From an uncultured Erysipelotrichaceae bacterium (GTDB lineage Bacteria; Bacillota_I; Bacilli_A; Erysipelotrichales; Erysipelotrichaceae), in NCBI GenBank assembly GCA_900314905.1, contig OMXA01000012.1, forward strand, positions 1 through 54,164: a stretch of DNA of 54,164 nucleotides, given 5' to 3'. This document shows positions 33,387-41,679 of the stretch, in pieces. A model generated the notes under the pieces. It was not told the DNA's origin. It ran no database searches and was given only the letters and a program-made list of their open reading frames with translations. Every line of letters starts with the position of its first letter. Positions within the stretch are counted from its first letter, which is position 1. Made by a program: the position numbers and the translations under genes.

Positions 33387-34154
33387 ATGACTCTCACCAA
33401 ACAGCAGCTGCAGCGCTTCCAGAATGCTCTTGAGTTCATTGCCCTATCTGATTCATCTATGAAACAAGGCATCGGAACCGAAAAAGAGAAGAAACTCCAT
33501 GCTATGCTGAAACATTACATGGACCCGGACCCTTCTCATCAGGAAGTCGCAGTTCACGGATACATTGCCGATCTCTTTGACGGAGAAAGAATCACAGAAA
33601 TTCAGACCGGAAGCTTCGCCCCGATGCGTCCGAAGCTTTCTGCACTTCTTGGGGAATACCCGATCACCATTGTCCATCCAATTCCATCTGAAAAATGGAT
33701 CTCATGGATTGATCCGGAGACCGGAGAGATCACAAAGCGGAATAAATCTACTGTGACCGGTACCTTTTATCACGCCTTCCGTGAGCTCTACCAGATCCGT
33801 CCGTTCCTCCATGAACATAACCTTTCAATTGATCTTCTGCTGATCGACATGGAGGAATATCGCATGCTTGACGGATGGTCGAAAGACCGCAAGAAAGGAT
33901 CTCATCGCTTAGAACGGATACCTGTCCGCCTCACAGATGAACTTCTTCTTAAACAGCCGGAAGACTACCGTTCATTCCTGCCGGAATCTCTTTCAGAACC
34001 ATTTACCAGCGAAGAATTCATGAAAGCCGCATCCTCACGCAAGATCAGAACTGTTTCTCCTTCTGCGGTTATGAGAATTCTGGAAGGACAGGGAATCCTG
34101 GACGAAATCGGAAAGCAGGGAAACCGCATTCTTTGGTCCATCCGAAGAGACTGA
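33387..34154 (+). CDS. conserved hypothetical protein
   Basis: 255 aa from ATG 33387, chosen because a promoter-like pair lies upstream of it and because homologues I remember start close to MTLTKQQLQRFQNALEF; the ribosome site is poor. Recognisable blocks are KKLHAMLKHYMDPDPSHQEV, ADLFDGERITEIQTGSF, YPITIVHPIPSEKWISWIDP and DMEEYRMLDGWSKDRKKGS. The D-x-F...EIQT pattern resembles a restriction-like nuclease core; that reading is inference. The C-terminus looks like a winged helix (SAVMRILEGQGILDEIGKQG). Soluble. Confidence 0.7.
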   Translation: MTLTKQQLQRFQNALEFIALSDSSMKQGIGTEKEKKLHAMLKHYMDPDPSHQEVAVHGYIADLFDGERITEIQTGSFAPMRPKLSALLGEYPITIVHPIPSEKWISWIDPETGEITKRNKSTVTGTFYHAFRELYQIRPFLHEHNLSIDLLLIDMEEYRMLDGWSKDRKKGSHRLERIPVRLTDELLLKQPEDYRSFLPESLSEPFTSEEFMKAASSRKIRTVSPSAVMRILEGQGILDEIGKQGNRILWSIRRD

Positions 34155-34381
34155 AAAATCAGTTCTTTCCTTCATAGCATAATCAGCACATGATCTTCTC
34201 TTTTCCTACAGTGGTCTTTCATGATCTGCATTTGCTATCACACCGAAATATGGAAGATCATCTCTCCCAAAATAGCTTCGGCGGGATTGCCCCCTTTTCG
34301 AAGCACTTTCGGAAATTAAATTGTCAATACTGAAATGAGCTATGAAGATCCGGGCTATCAGATATTACGTGTCAAATGAAA

Positions 34382-34585
34382 TCAGGAATTTGGATCGGGA
34401 TTTACAGATTGCGGTGTCACGAATATCGTCATATCTGAAATGTTAGACTTAATCAATTCTGCAAGTTCTTCATAACCAGTTCCTTCCGGTGTAAAAAGAG
34501 GACGCGCAGCTGAAGAAACTGACTTGATTCCTCTATCATAGAAGTAGACGAGATCATTTTCATCAACCTTGACCAGATAGAACAT
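34382..34585 (-). CDS. short protein of unknown function, downstream of a lipoprotein gene
   Basis: 67 aa; ATG at 34585 with GGAAG about six bases upstream. Starts FYLVKVDENDLVYFYDRGI, with no signal or membrane segment, and ends SVNPDPNS. It begins 15 bases after the lipoprotein stop and is probably co-transcribed. The content is plausible for a folded alpha/beta domain but I recognise no family, and it could be a fragment. The 227 bases between here and the convergent gene ending at 34154 contain nothing I can name. Confidence 0.4.
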   Translation of the reverse strand: MFYLVKVDENDLVYFYDRGIKSVSSAARPLFTPEGTGYEELAELIKSNISDMTIFVTPQSVNPDPNS

Positions 34586-34600
34586 TGTATCTTCCGGAAA

Positions 34601-34924
34601 TTATTCGGAAGTTTCCTCGAAAGAAATTTCAGGTAGTTTTTTCGGAATCAGTTGCAAAGTCTCTAATCCTGCACGATCGGAATAGGTTTTATAATTCACT
34701 GCATATTCGGAATCTCCTGCTGCGGAATCGATTTCCGCAACGGCGGGCTGCCAGTCCGTTGTGCTCCGATCTCCCGAAAATTCGTACCAGATCTTATACT
34801 GCATCGTTTCTGGCTCATTTTTCAGCATGGCTGAGATCGCAGTATCTTTTTCAATCTGATTCCCGGAGGAACAGCCGCACAGCAGAAGACTCAAAAGAAG
34901 AACAATTCTGGCATTATTTTTCAT
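34601..34924 (-). CDS. small putative lipoprotein
   Basis: 107 aa from ATG 34924. The signal MKNNARIVLLLSLLLCGCSS has a lipobox ending LLCGC, so the mature protein (about 90 aa) should be lipid-anchored outside the membrane. The rest (MQYKIWYEFSGDRSTTDWQP, YKTYSDRAGLETLQLIPKK) is unassigned. Its start codon lies within the last readable codons of the alpha-amylase relic, so it may have been placed there by the deletion that removed the amylase 3' end. Confidence 0.5.
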   Translation of the reverse strand: MKNNARIVLLLSLLLCGCSSGNQIEKDTAISAMLKNEPETMQYKIWYEFSGDRSTTDWQPAVAEIDSAAGDSEYAVNYKTYSDRAGLETLQLIPKKLPEISFEETSE

Positions 34925-35468
34925 AGTTTCCATTCTCGTTGCTCACATCAGGATCCCAGGAATGTCCCTGGAACTGGTAGATCGTGACCTGATCTTCTGC
35001 CTCATCGAAGCAGGAAGCATCCTACTGAAAATCAGAATAGCGTCCATTCCTGCCAGGAAACAGAAACTTCGTCCAGAACGGATGCGGCGCATATCCTCCT
35101 GTTTCCTCAATCCGATCTGCAGAATCACATGGTGCAGCCATGGCAGTCTCCTGTTCATCTGCACCGCACTTCTAATTGAACACGATATCCGCAAATGAAG
35201 AGATTCCTGCCTTCTTCAAGGCATGCAGAAGATCCAGATACTGATCTCTAGTTGCGTACTTGGTCGCGACGCTGAATTTCCTGATCAGACTCTCCGAGAT
35301 CATACAGATCATAGGTGCCGTAACCGACAGTATGCATGCAGGCGGGAGCCAGATCTCTGTAATCCCGGTTTACCGGAAGAACGGGATCTGCTGCTTCAGC
35401 CGTTCCCAGTGTTTTCCATCTTCTTCCAGATACCATTCAAATCCCTGCAGCAGCAATCGATGATTCAT
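34925..35468 (-). pseudogene. relic of a cytoplasmic alpha-amylase (GH13), 5' third only
   Basis: From ATG 35468, overlapping the PPK2 stop by four bases, the reading MNHRLLLQGFEWYLEEDGKH and TGITEIWLPPA matches the start of intracellular bacterial alpha-amylases. After frame changes come VGYGTYDLYDLGE, KYATRDQYLDLLHALKKAGI, FADIVFN, KCGADEQETA, FWTKFLFPGRNGRYSDFQ and FQGHSWDPDVSNENGNY, all amylase blocks in order. In-frame stops replace residues after IPFFR, at VFN(H) and at FQ(W), and there are two frameshifts. The catalytic Asp/Glu/Asp part is missing entirely, so the gene is dead. It was probably the last gene of the esterase-PPK2 operon. Confidence 0.85.
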
Positions 35469-36346
35469 CTGTCTTCTTCAGGAAGCTCTGCTTCAATCTC
35501 CTGCTTCAGCTGTGCAAATTCAGCCAGCCGATCCTTGGTTACTTCCGGATAATGAGGGTCCATGTCCTTCAGCACAGACAGAATGATCTCGCTGACGAGA
35601 TAGCGCATGTACCACTTATGATCTGCCGGCACAATGTACCACGGGCATTCTTTCGTTGCCGTATGATTGATGGCATCTTCAAATGCCGACATGTACTCAT
35701 CCCAGTACTTCCGCTCATTCCAGTCAGACGCTGAGAACTTCCAGTTCTTCTCCGGTTCTTCAATCCGATCCAGGAACCTTCTTGCCTGTTCTTCTCTCGA
35801 GACATTCAGGAAGATCTTCACTGTCCGAACGCTGTTATGGTACAGATAAGTTTCAAAGTGCCGGATGTCTTCATACCGATTCTCTATTACCTGATCCGGA
35901 TCAATCCGATCTGCATGTGCCTGGGTTTCATACAGCTTCCTGACCTTCCCGATCAGAACATCTTCATACTGACTCCGGTTGAATATTGCGATCTCTCCTT
36001 TGGCAGGAACCTGCTGCTCAATCCGCCAGAGATAATCATGCGCCAGCTCCGCCGCCGAAGGCGCCTTGAACGCAGCTTCCCTCACCCCATGCGGACTCAG
36101 GCAGGACAGCACTGCCCGGATCGTTCCATCCTTTCCAGCCGCATCCATTGCCTGAAACAGAAAGATCACGCCCTCCTTCTTCTCAGCATACAGCTTATCC
36201 TGGAGCGCATCGATCTCGACATCATTCTCTTCCAGCTTCTCAGCAGCTTTCTTCTTGTTCGGACATAGCGAAGTCTCATCCGTCTTTGCATCGTGAATCC
36301 GGAACTTGCCCGTTCCATCAAACCGGTATTTCTCAATCTTCTTCAT
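35465..36346 (-). CDS. polyphosphate kinase 2 family protein (polyphosphate:nucleotide phosphotransferase)
   Basis: 293 aa from ATG 36346 with GAAAGGG nine bases upstream; it overlaps the esterase stop by 14 bases. The Walker A loop is FLFQAMDAAGKDGTIRAVLS, followed by FNRSQYEDVLIGKV, KIFLNVSREEQARRFLDRI and the lid region NWKFSASDWNERKYWDEYM. The one-domain length fits PPK2 enzymes that phosphorylate AMP/ADP or GDP from polyphosphate. Cytoplasmic. Regulation not visible. Confidence 0.92.
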   Translation of the reverse strand: MKKIEKYRFDGTGKFRIHDAKTDETSLCPNKKKAAEKLEENDVEIDALQDKLYAEKKEGVIFLFQAMDAAGKDGTIRAVLSCLSPHGVREAAFKAPSAAELAHDYLWRIEQQVPAKGEIAIFNRSQYEDVLIGKVRKLYETQAHADRIDPDQVIENRYEDIRHFETYLYHNSVRTVKIFLNVSREEQARRFLDRIEEPEKNWKFSASDWNERKYWDEYMSAFEDAINHTATKECPWYIVPADHKWYMRYLVSEIILSVLKDMDPHYPEVTKDRLAEFAQLKQEIEAELPEEDR

Positions 36347-37145
36347 ATTTTCCGACCCTTTCTGCAAATCGCTCTATCACCTGCCGGATACAGCGGTCCC
36401 AGTATGGCCAGCCATGCTCACCATGACCGCCCGTAAAAGAAGCCGAATATCCAGCCTCATTCAGTTTTTCAGCAAACTTCTGATTCATCTGTACATTGCA
36501 CGTTTCTTCTTCGCCGCAGAACACCATCATCTCCGGTTTCCATTCTGCCGCCGGATCAATCTTCTGGAACACATCTGTTTCCCCATGCTGAGTACGTGCT
36601 TCTCCGAAGATGTTATCCCAGTTCAGATCATCCGCAATGCCATTCTCCGCAAGCCATGCATGAATGATATCTCCCTGCAGCGCACCTGAAAGAACTCCGA
36701 TCAGAGAAAAGCGCTCCGGATGAGACAGGCCATGATATGCTGCAGCATATCCGCCCATGGAGCAGCCCGCCGCAGCAGTCTCTGCCCGTCTTTCAGAAAC
36801 CGGGAACACATGATGAACGAACCTCGGAAGTTCTTCTGAAAGAAAGGTCCCATATGCTCCGCCATGTACCATATCTATGCCGAAGCTGTCATGAAGCTGC
36901 GGAATCACCAGCGCAATTCCGGCCGCTTCTGCATAAGCCTCAGCATTCGTCCGATAGAGCCAGTCTTCTGCACAGCCATTGGCACAATGGAACAGATACA
37001 GAACCGAATAAAACTTCCGCCCGTAGATTTCATCTAATGAACTGTTCTGGCGGATTTCATAACTGCTTCCGATCGGAAGCAGCACCAGCACAGAAACCGG
37101 TTCCCCGAGTACTTTTGAATAGAAGGAACATTCACTCCGTATCAT
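36333..37145 (-). CDS. esterase family protein (EstA/S-formylglutathione-hydrolase-like)
   Basis: 270 aa with an excellent ribosome site (GGAGGAAG). N-terminal blocks SVLVLLPIGSSYE and YSVLYLFHCANGCAEDWLYR lead to the nucleophile elbow AAGCSMGGYAAAYHGLS; the C-terminal GGHGEHGWPYWDRCI carries the catalytic His. Members hydrolyse short acyl esters, including acetylated sugars. No signal peptide. First gene of an operon with PPK2 and the amylase relic, separated from patatin by a terminator. Confidence 0.88.
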   Translation of the reverse strand: MIRSECSFYSKVLGEPVSVLVLLPIGSSYEIRQNSSLDEIYGRKFYSVLYLFHCANGCAEDWLYRTNAEAYAEAAGIALVIPQLHDSFGIDMVHGGAYGTFLSEELPRFVHHVFPVSERRAETAAAGCSMGGYAAAYHGLSHPERFSLIGVLSGALQGDIIHAWLAENGIADDLNWDNIFGEARTQHGETDVFQKIDPAAEWKPEMMVFCGEEETCNVQMNQKFAEKLNEAGYSASFTGGHGEHGWPYWDRCIRQVIERFAERVGKYEED

Positions 37146-37215
37146 GTTCTTCCTCCAGTCTCACTAGCAGAGTATCGTTCTTTCTGATTCATTTCAATAC
37201 ACGCCCAATCAGAAA

Positions 37216-37233
37216 AAGCGTCCTGAGACGCTT
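37216..37233 (-). terminator. intrinsic terminator after the patatin gene
   Basis: AAGCGTC (37216-37222) and GACGCTT (37227-37233) pair exactly around a four-base loop. Read on the minus strand the stem is followed by TTTCTG. It touches the patatin stop codon and separates that operon from the esterase gene. Confidence 0.7.
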
Positions 37234-38138
37234 CACGCAGGGATCTTCTCTTCTGCAGGAGATGCCGCCTTCCTGGGATCCTGCCGATCCAGGAATCGAT
37301 AGATTTCCTCTCTCTGAGCTTCCATATCCGCATAGCCGAGATCATACAGCTTCCGGCAGTTCTCCCGGTCGCCCTTCCAGCGGCTGACCGGAATATCGAC
37401 GGAAGGACGCACATTGATTGCGCTGCCCTCGCTGACCAGCCGATTGATCAGATCAATCTGCTTGTAATAATTCACATGACGGATTGTATAATCCCGCTTG
37501 ATCTGCGGATAATTCTTATAAACCTTGCCCATCAGCCAGATAATCGCTTTCGGCGCCGGCTTGCGCACATAGTCTGCTGGCTTTGTCGTGATGATCAGGT
37601 GCTTCGTGACTCCCTGCTCTACAGACCGTTCAATCGGAATCATCTTCGTGATGCCGCCGTCAAGCAGCTGATGCCCATTCACCTTCACTACCGCTGAGGC
37701 AATCGGCAGTGCACAGCATCCTCTCAGAAGCTCCAGGCTGTCATCCATATCGTCTGGTGTGAAGAATACAGTCTTTCCCTGATCCAGGTCATAAGAGCCC
37801 ACTTCAATCGGGGCATGCATATCCTTCAGAGGCTGTATCGTCATATGTTCCTTGCCCTTCAGATCATCCTCAAACAGATGCTTATAAGCAACATAATACC
37901 CTTCTTTCAGAAATGCCCTGATCCCGACATTTTCCTTGTCTGCTGCGTAATCCGTAGACATATGCTCAGGAGTATGCTTATCGCCCTCCCAATAGCAGCA
38001 CATATAGACGGCTCCGCTGGAAATCCCGACCCCGTAATCAAACGTGATATGCTCATCATTCAGCCAGGCCAGAGCCCCCGCCGTATATGCTCCGCGGACA
38101 CCGCCGCCCTCCAGTACCAGTCCGTATTTCTCACCCAT
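37233..38138 (-). CDS. patatin-like phospholipase
   Basis: 301 aa. The oxyanion motif LVLEGGGVRGAYTAGALAWL, the nucleophile elbow GVGISSGAVYMCCYW (GxSxG) and the catalytic Asp in LLDGGITKMIP make up the Ser-Asp dyad. The C-terminal half (YKNYPQIKRDYTIRHVNYYK) is typical of bacterial YjjU-like patatins. No signal peptide. Last gene of the GNAT-cls-amidase-patatin operon, so a membrane-lipid or envelope role is plausible. Confidence 0.92.
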   Translation of the reverse strand: MGEKYGLVLEGGGVRGAYTAGALAWLNDEHITFDYGVGISSGAVYMCCYWEGDKHTPEHMSTDYAADKENVGIRAFLKEGYYVAYKHLFEDDLKGKEHMTIQPLKDMHAPIEVGSYDLDQGKTVFFTPDDMDDSLELLRGCCALPIASAVVKVNGHQLLDGGITKMIPIERSVEQGVTKHLIITTKPADYVRKPAPKAIIWLMGKVYKNYPQIKRDYTIRHVNYYKQIDLINRLVSEGSAINVRPSVDIPVSRWKGDRENCRKLYDLGYADMEAQREEIYRFLDRQDPRKAASPAEEKIPA

Positions 38139-38161
38139 AGACTTTTTCTCCCTGTGGTATC

Positions 38162-38893
38162 TTATCCTTCCGCTTCAGATCCTTCAACTGACGAATTCCC
38201 GTAATCGTCGCGGATCATCTGCATGAATTCTTCTACTCTGCCTTCGGTAATCAGCCGATGCGGACAGATCTTATCCATGAAATCCTCATGCAGACGAACG
38301 TCATCCGGCGTCAATCCATACGTCTTCAGAAGCTCCGCGGCCAGAGCTGCTGTATTGGCAAGTGTCTGTTCATAGTCATCGGTGAGATTCACGCACATCT
38401 CAATCCCGATTCCATGCATATTGCCGCCATCTTCTGCCCGGCCATCTCCTGCATTCCAGCAGATCTCATTATCGGGCACGTTATGATAAATCGAATGATC
38501 GTCCACCGTATAATGCCACGATACGATATCATTCTGATCCCCGGTCAGAAACGCACTGTGCGCAGCAGCGTCAGCACCTGCCTTCCGATTATCCGTCTCA
38601 TGGATAATCACATAGCGGATCTCCCGGATCTCTCCCGGCCGCCTCGGACTGTCAAACGGGATATGTGCATGCGTGATCTCAATCCCGTTTGCAGAAACCA
38701 GTTCCCGGTTCACCGCCATATAGATCCGTTCTTCAGGTTCTGCAGTCTGCTCTGCAGCAGCCTCCGAAGCCCTGCTTCGATTCTGAATCGCATAGATCAG
38801 AAGACCGATGATGAGGACCAGCAGAAGCCCGATCAGACCCACCATCCTTCTCGATGAACGATCCAGAAGCTGTTTTTTCTTCTTTCCTGCCAT
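38162..38893 (-). CDS. N-acetylmuramoyl-L-alanine amidase (type 2), membrane-anchored
   Basis: 243 aa from ATG 38893, which lies two bases after the cls stop; the frame upstream runs inside cls. A basic start (AGKKKKQLLDRSSRR) and one helix (MVGLIGLLLVLIIGLLIYAI) anchor an outside domain. It has RYVIIHETDNRKAG (first zinc ligand), DIVSWHYTVDDHSIYHNVPD, GIGIEMCVN and RLHEDFMDKICPHRLI (later ligands). Cleaves the amide between muramic acid and the stem peptide. Coupled to cls and patatin. Confidence 0.9.
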   Translation of the reverse strand: MAGKKKKQLLDRSSRRMVGLIGLLLVLIIGLLIYAIQNRSRASEAAAEQTAEPEERIYMAVNRELVSANGIEITHAHIPFDSPRRPGEIREIRYVIIHETDNRKAGADAAAHSAFLTGDQNDIVSWHYTVDDHSIYHNVPDNEICWNAGDGRAEDGGNMHGIGIEMCVNLTDDYEQTLANTAALAAELLKTYGLTPDDVRLHEDFMDKICPHRLITEGRVEEFMQMIRDDYGNSSVEGSEAEG

Positions 38894-38895
38894 AA

Positions 38896-40425
38896 TCAGA
38901 ATAACGGAGCCATCAGGTTCATAACCCCGCGCACCATGCGTACAATCAGATTTGTCTTCTGGCATTCCTCCAGCGTGACCCGGTGAGAGACCTTCAGTGC
39001 TTCCTCAAAGGATTCCCGGATTCTGATCACCTCAGGAGAATCATAGATCAGAATGCCATCTTCAAAGTGCAGATAATAGCTGCGGTAATCTGTATTCACT
39101 GAACCGACAACCGCCATCCGATCATCCGCAACAAAGCTCTTGGTATGATTGAACCCCGGACTATACTCGTAAATCTCAACCCCGCGCCGGATCAGTTCAG
39201 CATAGTTGTGTCTCGTGATTGAAAACACCATTTTCTTGTCAGGAATATGCGGGGTCAGGATTCTGACCTTCACGCCCTTTTCCGCTGCCAGACATAAAGA
39301 GGTCTTCATCGAATCATTGAGAATCAGATAAGGCGTATTGATATCAATATAATCTTCTGCATTCTGCACCAGATTCAGATGCGTGCTCAGGCCCAGATCA
39401 GCTTCATCTTTCGGGGTGTCGCTGAACGGCTGGAAATAGCCTTTCTGACCATGAAATGCTTCATTCGGAAGATGATAGCGGGCGTAATCCATCGTATCCG
39501 TATCTTTCTTCAGGTAGCTGAACATTCCAAGAAACATCACTGACAGCGACCATACTGCCTCTCCGCGGATCATGATCGCATCATCCCGCCAGTAGCCGAA
39601 TCTGCGGATCCGGTTTCCATACTCATCTGCGAGATTCACTCCTCCGGTGAACCCCACCTGATTATCAATCACACAGATCTTCCGGTGGTCCCGGTTATTC
39701 ATCTGAATCAGCAGCGCCGGCCGCAGCGTATTGAACCGATAAGTCTCGATCCCCATCTCATTCAGCTCACGATCATAATGCAGCGGCAGAGTGATGCAGC
39801 CGAAATCATCATAGATCAGTTTTACTTCCACTCCTTCTGCAGCTTTCTGCTTCAGCACGGCAAGCGTCTCGTCCCACATCGATCCCTTATCAATGATGAA
39901 ATACTCCAGGAAGATGAAGTGCTTTGCCTTCTTCAGCTCTTCCAGGAAAACCGGAAACCACTTCTCCCCGCTTGGAAAATAGACTGCATCTGTATCCCGG
40001 TAAACCGGAAAGCGGCTCTCATGGAGCGCATAATAGAAGATATTATGAACCGCAGGATCAATCTCTTTCAGATCCTTCATGATCGTCTCATCCTGCTTCA
40101 GCAGATGCTTCATGCGGATACTTGCCTGAGTCGTGCCATTGGACAGCTTCTTCGGCATCTTTCTGCCTGCGACAAGCAGATACATCATGCTTCCGAATAC
40201 CGGCAGGGTCAGAAGCGCCACGCACCAGGACAGTTTATAAGAAGGATCTTCTTCCTGATTGATCACGTAAACAGCTAAGATTACGCCGAATAATTCAGTA
40301 GCAGGAATAATCTGAAGATAGATTGCAGTATTCCAGAGCCATGAAAACAGCAAAGCAATCTGCAGGGCAATCAGCGCGATAATCACCAGCAGCCGGCTGG
40401 TGAGAATCTTCAGCAGTTTTTTCAT
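38896..40425 (-). CDS. cls: cardiolipin synthase
   Basis: 509 aa. Two N-terminal helices (about 8-65) precede two phospholipase-D active sites: NNRDHRKICVIDNQVGFTGG and FNHTKSFVADDRMAVVGSVN, both complete HKD motifs. NLADEYGNRIRRFGYWRDDA and NTPYLILNDSM are further family blocks. Condenses two phosphatidylglycerol molecules into cardiolipin at the membrane. It starts ten bases after the GNAT stop. Confidence 0.95.
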   Translation of the reverse strand: MKKLLKILTSRLLVIIALIALQIALLFSWLWNTAIYLQIIPATELFGVILAVYVINQEEDPSYKLSWCVALLTLPVFGSMMYLLVAGRKMPKKLSNGTTQASIRMKHLLKQDETIMKDLKEIDPAVHNIFYYALHESRFPVYRDTDAVYFPSGEKWFPVFLEELKKAKHFIFLEYFIIDKGSMWDETLAVLKQKAAEGVEVKLIYDDFGCITLPLHYDRELNEMGIETYRFNTLRPALLIQMNNRDHRKICVIDNQVGFTGGVNLADEYGNRIRRFGYWRDDAIMIRGEAVWSLSVMFLGMFSYLKKDTDTMDYARYHLPNEAFHGQKGYFQPFSDTPKDEADLGLSTHLNLVQNAEDYIDINTPYLILNDSMKTSLCLAAEKGVKVRILTPHIPDKKMVFSITRHNYAELIRRGVEIYEYSPGFNHTKSFVADDRMAVVGSVNTDYRSYYLHFEDGILIYDSPEVIRIRESFEEALKVSHRVTLEECQKTNLIVRMVRGVMNLMAPLF

Positions 40426-40435
40426 AACGCATCCA

Positions 40436-40894
40436 TTATAACAGACGGTACCGGTAGATGTTCTTCACCGTCTCTCCCCGTCGATACAGCCAGTGATCCG
40501 GAGGTACCTTCACAGTTCCATCAAGGATTCCATTCAGTTTCTCAAGTGTCTTCCGAGAAGGAATATTATCCGGAGAACAGGTAACGATCAGTTCCTCCAT
40601 GCCTTTCTGCTTCGCAATCTCAAACAGCAGCAGACAGGCCTGGTAAGCATAGCCATGCCCACGGTAGACTGAGAGCACGTTATATCCGATATTACCCGCA
40701 TAATAAAGCTCTTCATTCATACCATAGCGGAGATCGCATGATCCGACTCTGATATTCGTGCCATGAAGATAGATGCCGAACAGATCGGAAGGGACCATCT
40801 GGTTATAACGGCTTGCATCAATATGCCGATCCAGCATCAGATCCACGCACTTTCCTTCCACCCGCCTTGGCTTTCTGAAGAAACTTCTGAACAT
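40436..40894 (-). CDS. GNAT family N-acetyltransferase
   Basis: 152 aa from ATG 40894 (MFRSFFRKPRRVEGK). The open frame extends to 40993, but that part runs through a strong terminator, so I take the internal start. The acetyl-CoA site is YNVLSVYRGHGYAYQACLLL (motif A, RGHGYA), followed by IVTCSPDNIPSRKTLEKLNG, which resembles ribosomal-protein or amino-acid acetyltransferases. First gene of the operon with cls. Substrate unknown. Confidence 0.8.
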   Translation of the reverse strand: MFRSFFRKPRRVEGKCVDLMLDRHIDASRYNQMVPSDLFGIYLHGTNIRVGSCDLRYGMNEELYYAGNIGYNVLSVYRGHGYAYQACLLLFEIAKQKGMEELIVTCSPDNIPSRKTLEKLNGILDGTVKVPPDHWLYRRGETVKNIYRYRLL

Positions 40895-40950
40895 AAACTT
40901 ATTATCTTCTTTATTCCGAAATCCGGGAATAGTAATTCCCGCCGTATACA

Positions 40951-40975
40951 GAAAAGAGGATCCTTCCGGATCCTC
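40951..40975 (-). terminator. intrinsic terminator of the hydrogenase-to-thioredoxin operon
   Basis: GAGGATCC (40956-40963) and GGATCCTC (40968-40975) pair exactly; on the minus strand the loop is GGAA and the stem is followed by TTTTCTG. The stop codon of the thioredoxin-like gene overlaps the stem. This is the clearest terminator in the window and defines the 3' end of the long operon. Confidence 0.88.
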
Positions 40976-41621
40976 AGTCAGCAGTATCTTCAATCATCTG
41001 CGCGTAGATGCCTCTCAGTTCCGCAATCTGATCTGTATTCATCTGAGAATTCTCATCAGTAAGCGAAAAGCTGTCTACCAGGGACAGATGATGCCCTGTG
41101 ATCTTTCCGTTCTTGACGCCGATCAGCAGCGGAATCTGGAAATCCGGAAGCTCTGGTCCGTCCGGATTGGCTTCATCCTTCTGCCACTCAATCCAGTCGA
41201 GATTCCGGCAGAGCTCATTCAGCTCTTCTGTGCTTACCGCATGTTCTGCATCATTATTCAGACACACGTAGTAAACGGTAACCCCCATCTGCTTTGCCAC
41301 ATAGTTCACCTGCGGAATCGCCCGCTGACAGAATGGGCACCAGGTCGCGCTGTACAGAATCATACCGCTGCCGCCTTCCTCAATCAGCCGAGTCGCTTCT
41401 GTAAATGAAATCTCTTTCAGAGCAGGATCCGGATCGTCAAAGAACTGATAGCCGCTCATGTCAGGATTCTCATTCTTGATCGTAATCTCGATCGGGCTTG
41501 TGATCGTCACCTCAGGATATTCCGTTTCTGCAGAAGCAGACGCAGACGCGCTTGAGCCCGCCGATGATGAACATCCAGCAAGCATGCATGCCGCAAGCAC
41601 CAGACCAGTCAGTTTTCTCAT
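40974..41621 (-). CDS. thioredoxin-fold lipoprotein
   Basis: 215 aa from ATG 41621 (GAGGA ribosome site); earlier in-frame ATGs lack one. The signal MRKLTGLVLAACMLAGCSSS ends in a lipobox, followed by a Ser/Ala linker. The thioredoxin domain has ATRLIEEGGSGMILYSATWC with the redox motif WCPFC, and DFQIPLLIGVKNGKI with the cis-Pro region. The order CPFC suggests reduction or isomerisation of thiols outside the membrane. Last gene before the terminator. Confidence 0.88.
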   Translation of the reverse strand: MRKLTGLVLAACMLAGCSSSAGSSASASASAETEYPEVTITSPIEITIKNENPDMSGYQFFDDPDPALKEISFTEATRLIEEGGSGMILYSATWCPFCQRAIPQVNYVAKQMGVTVYYVCLNNDAEHAVSTEELNELCRNLDWIEWQKDEANPDGPELPDFQIPLLIGVKNGKITGHHLSLVDSFSLTDENSQMNTDQIAELRGIYAQMIEDTAD

Positions 41622-41679
41622 ATTCTTCCTCATCTGCGAAATGGTAACACGAACCACTCTCTGCATCAAGGAAAAGAAC

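Noticed and set aside
34943-35194. 83-aa minus-strand frame
   Set aside because: It is a wrong-frame reading of the alpha-amylase relic; the amylase blocks are in a neighbouring frame.
40895-40993. Longer start for the GNAT gene before cls
   Set aside because: The extension runs through a perfect terminator hairpin and the end of the previous gene.
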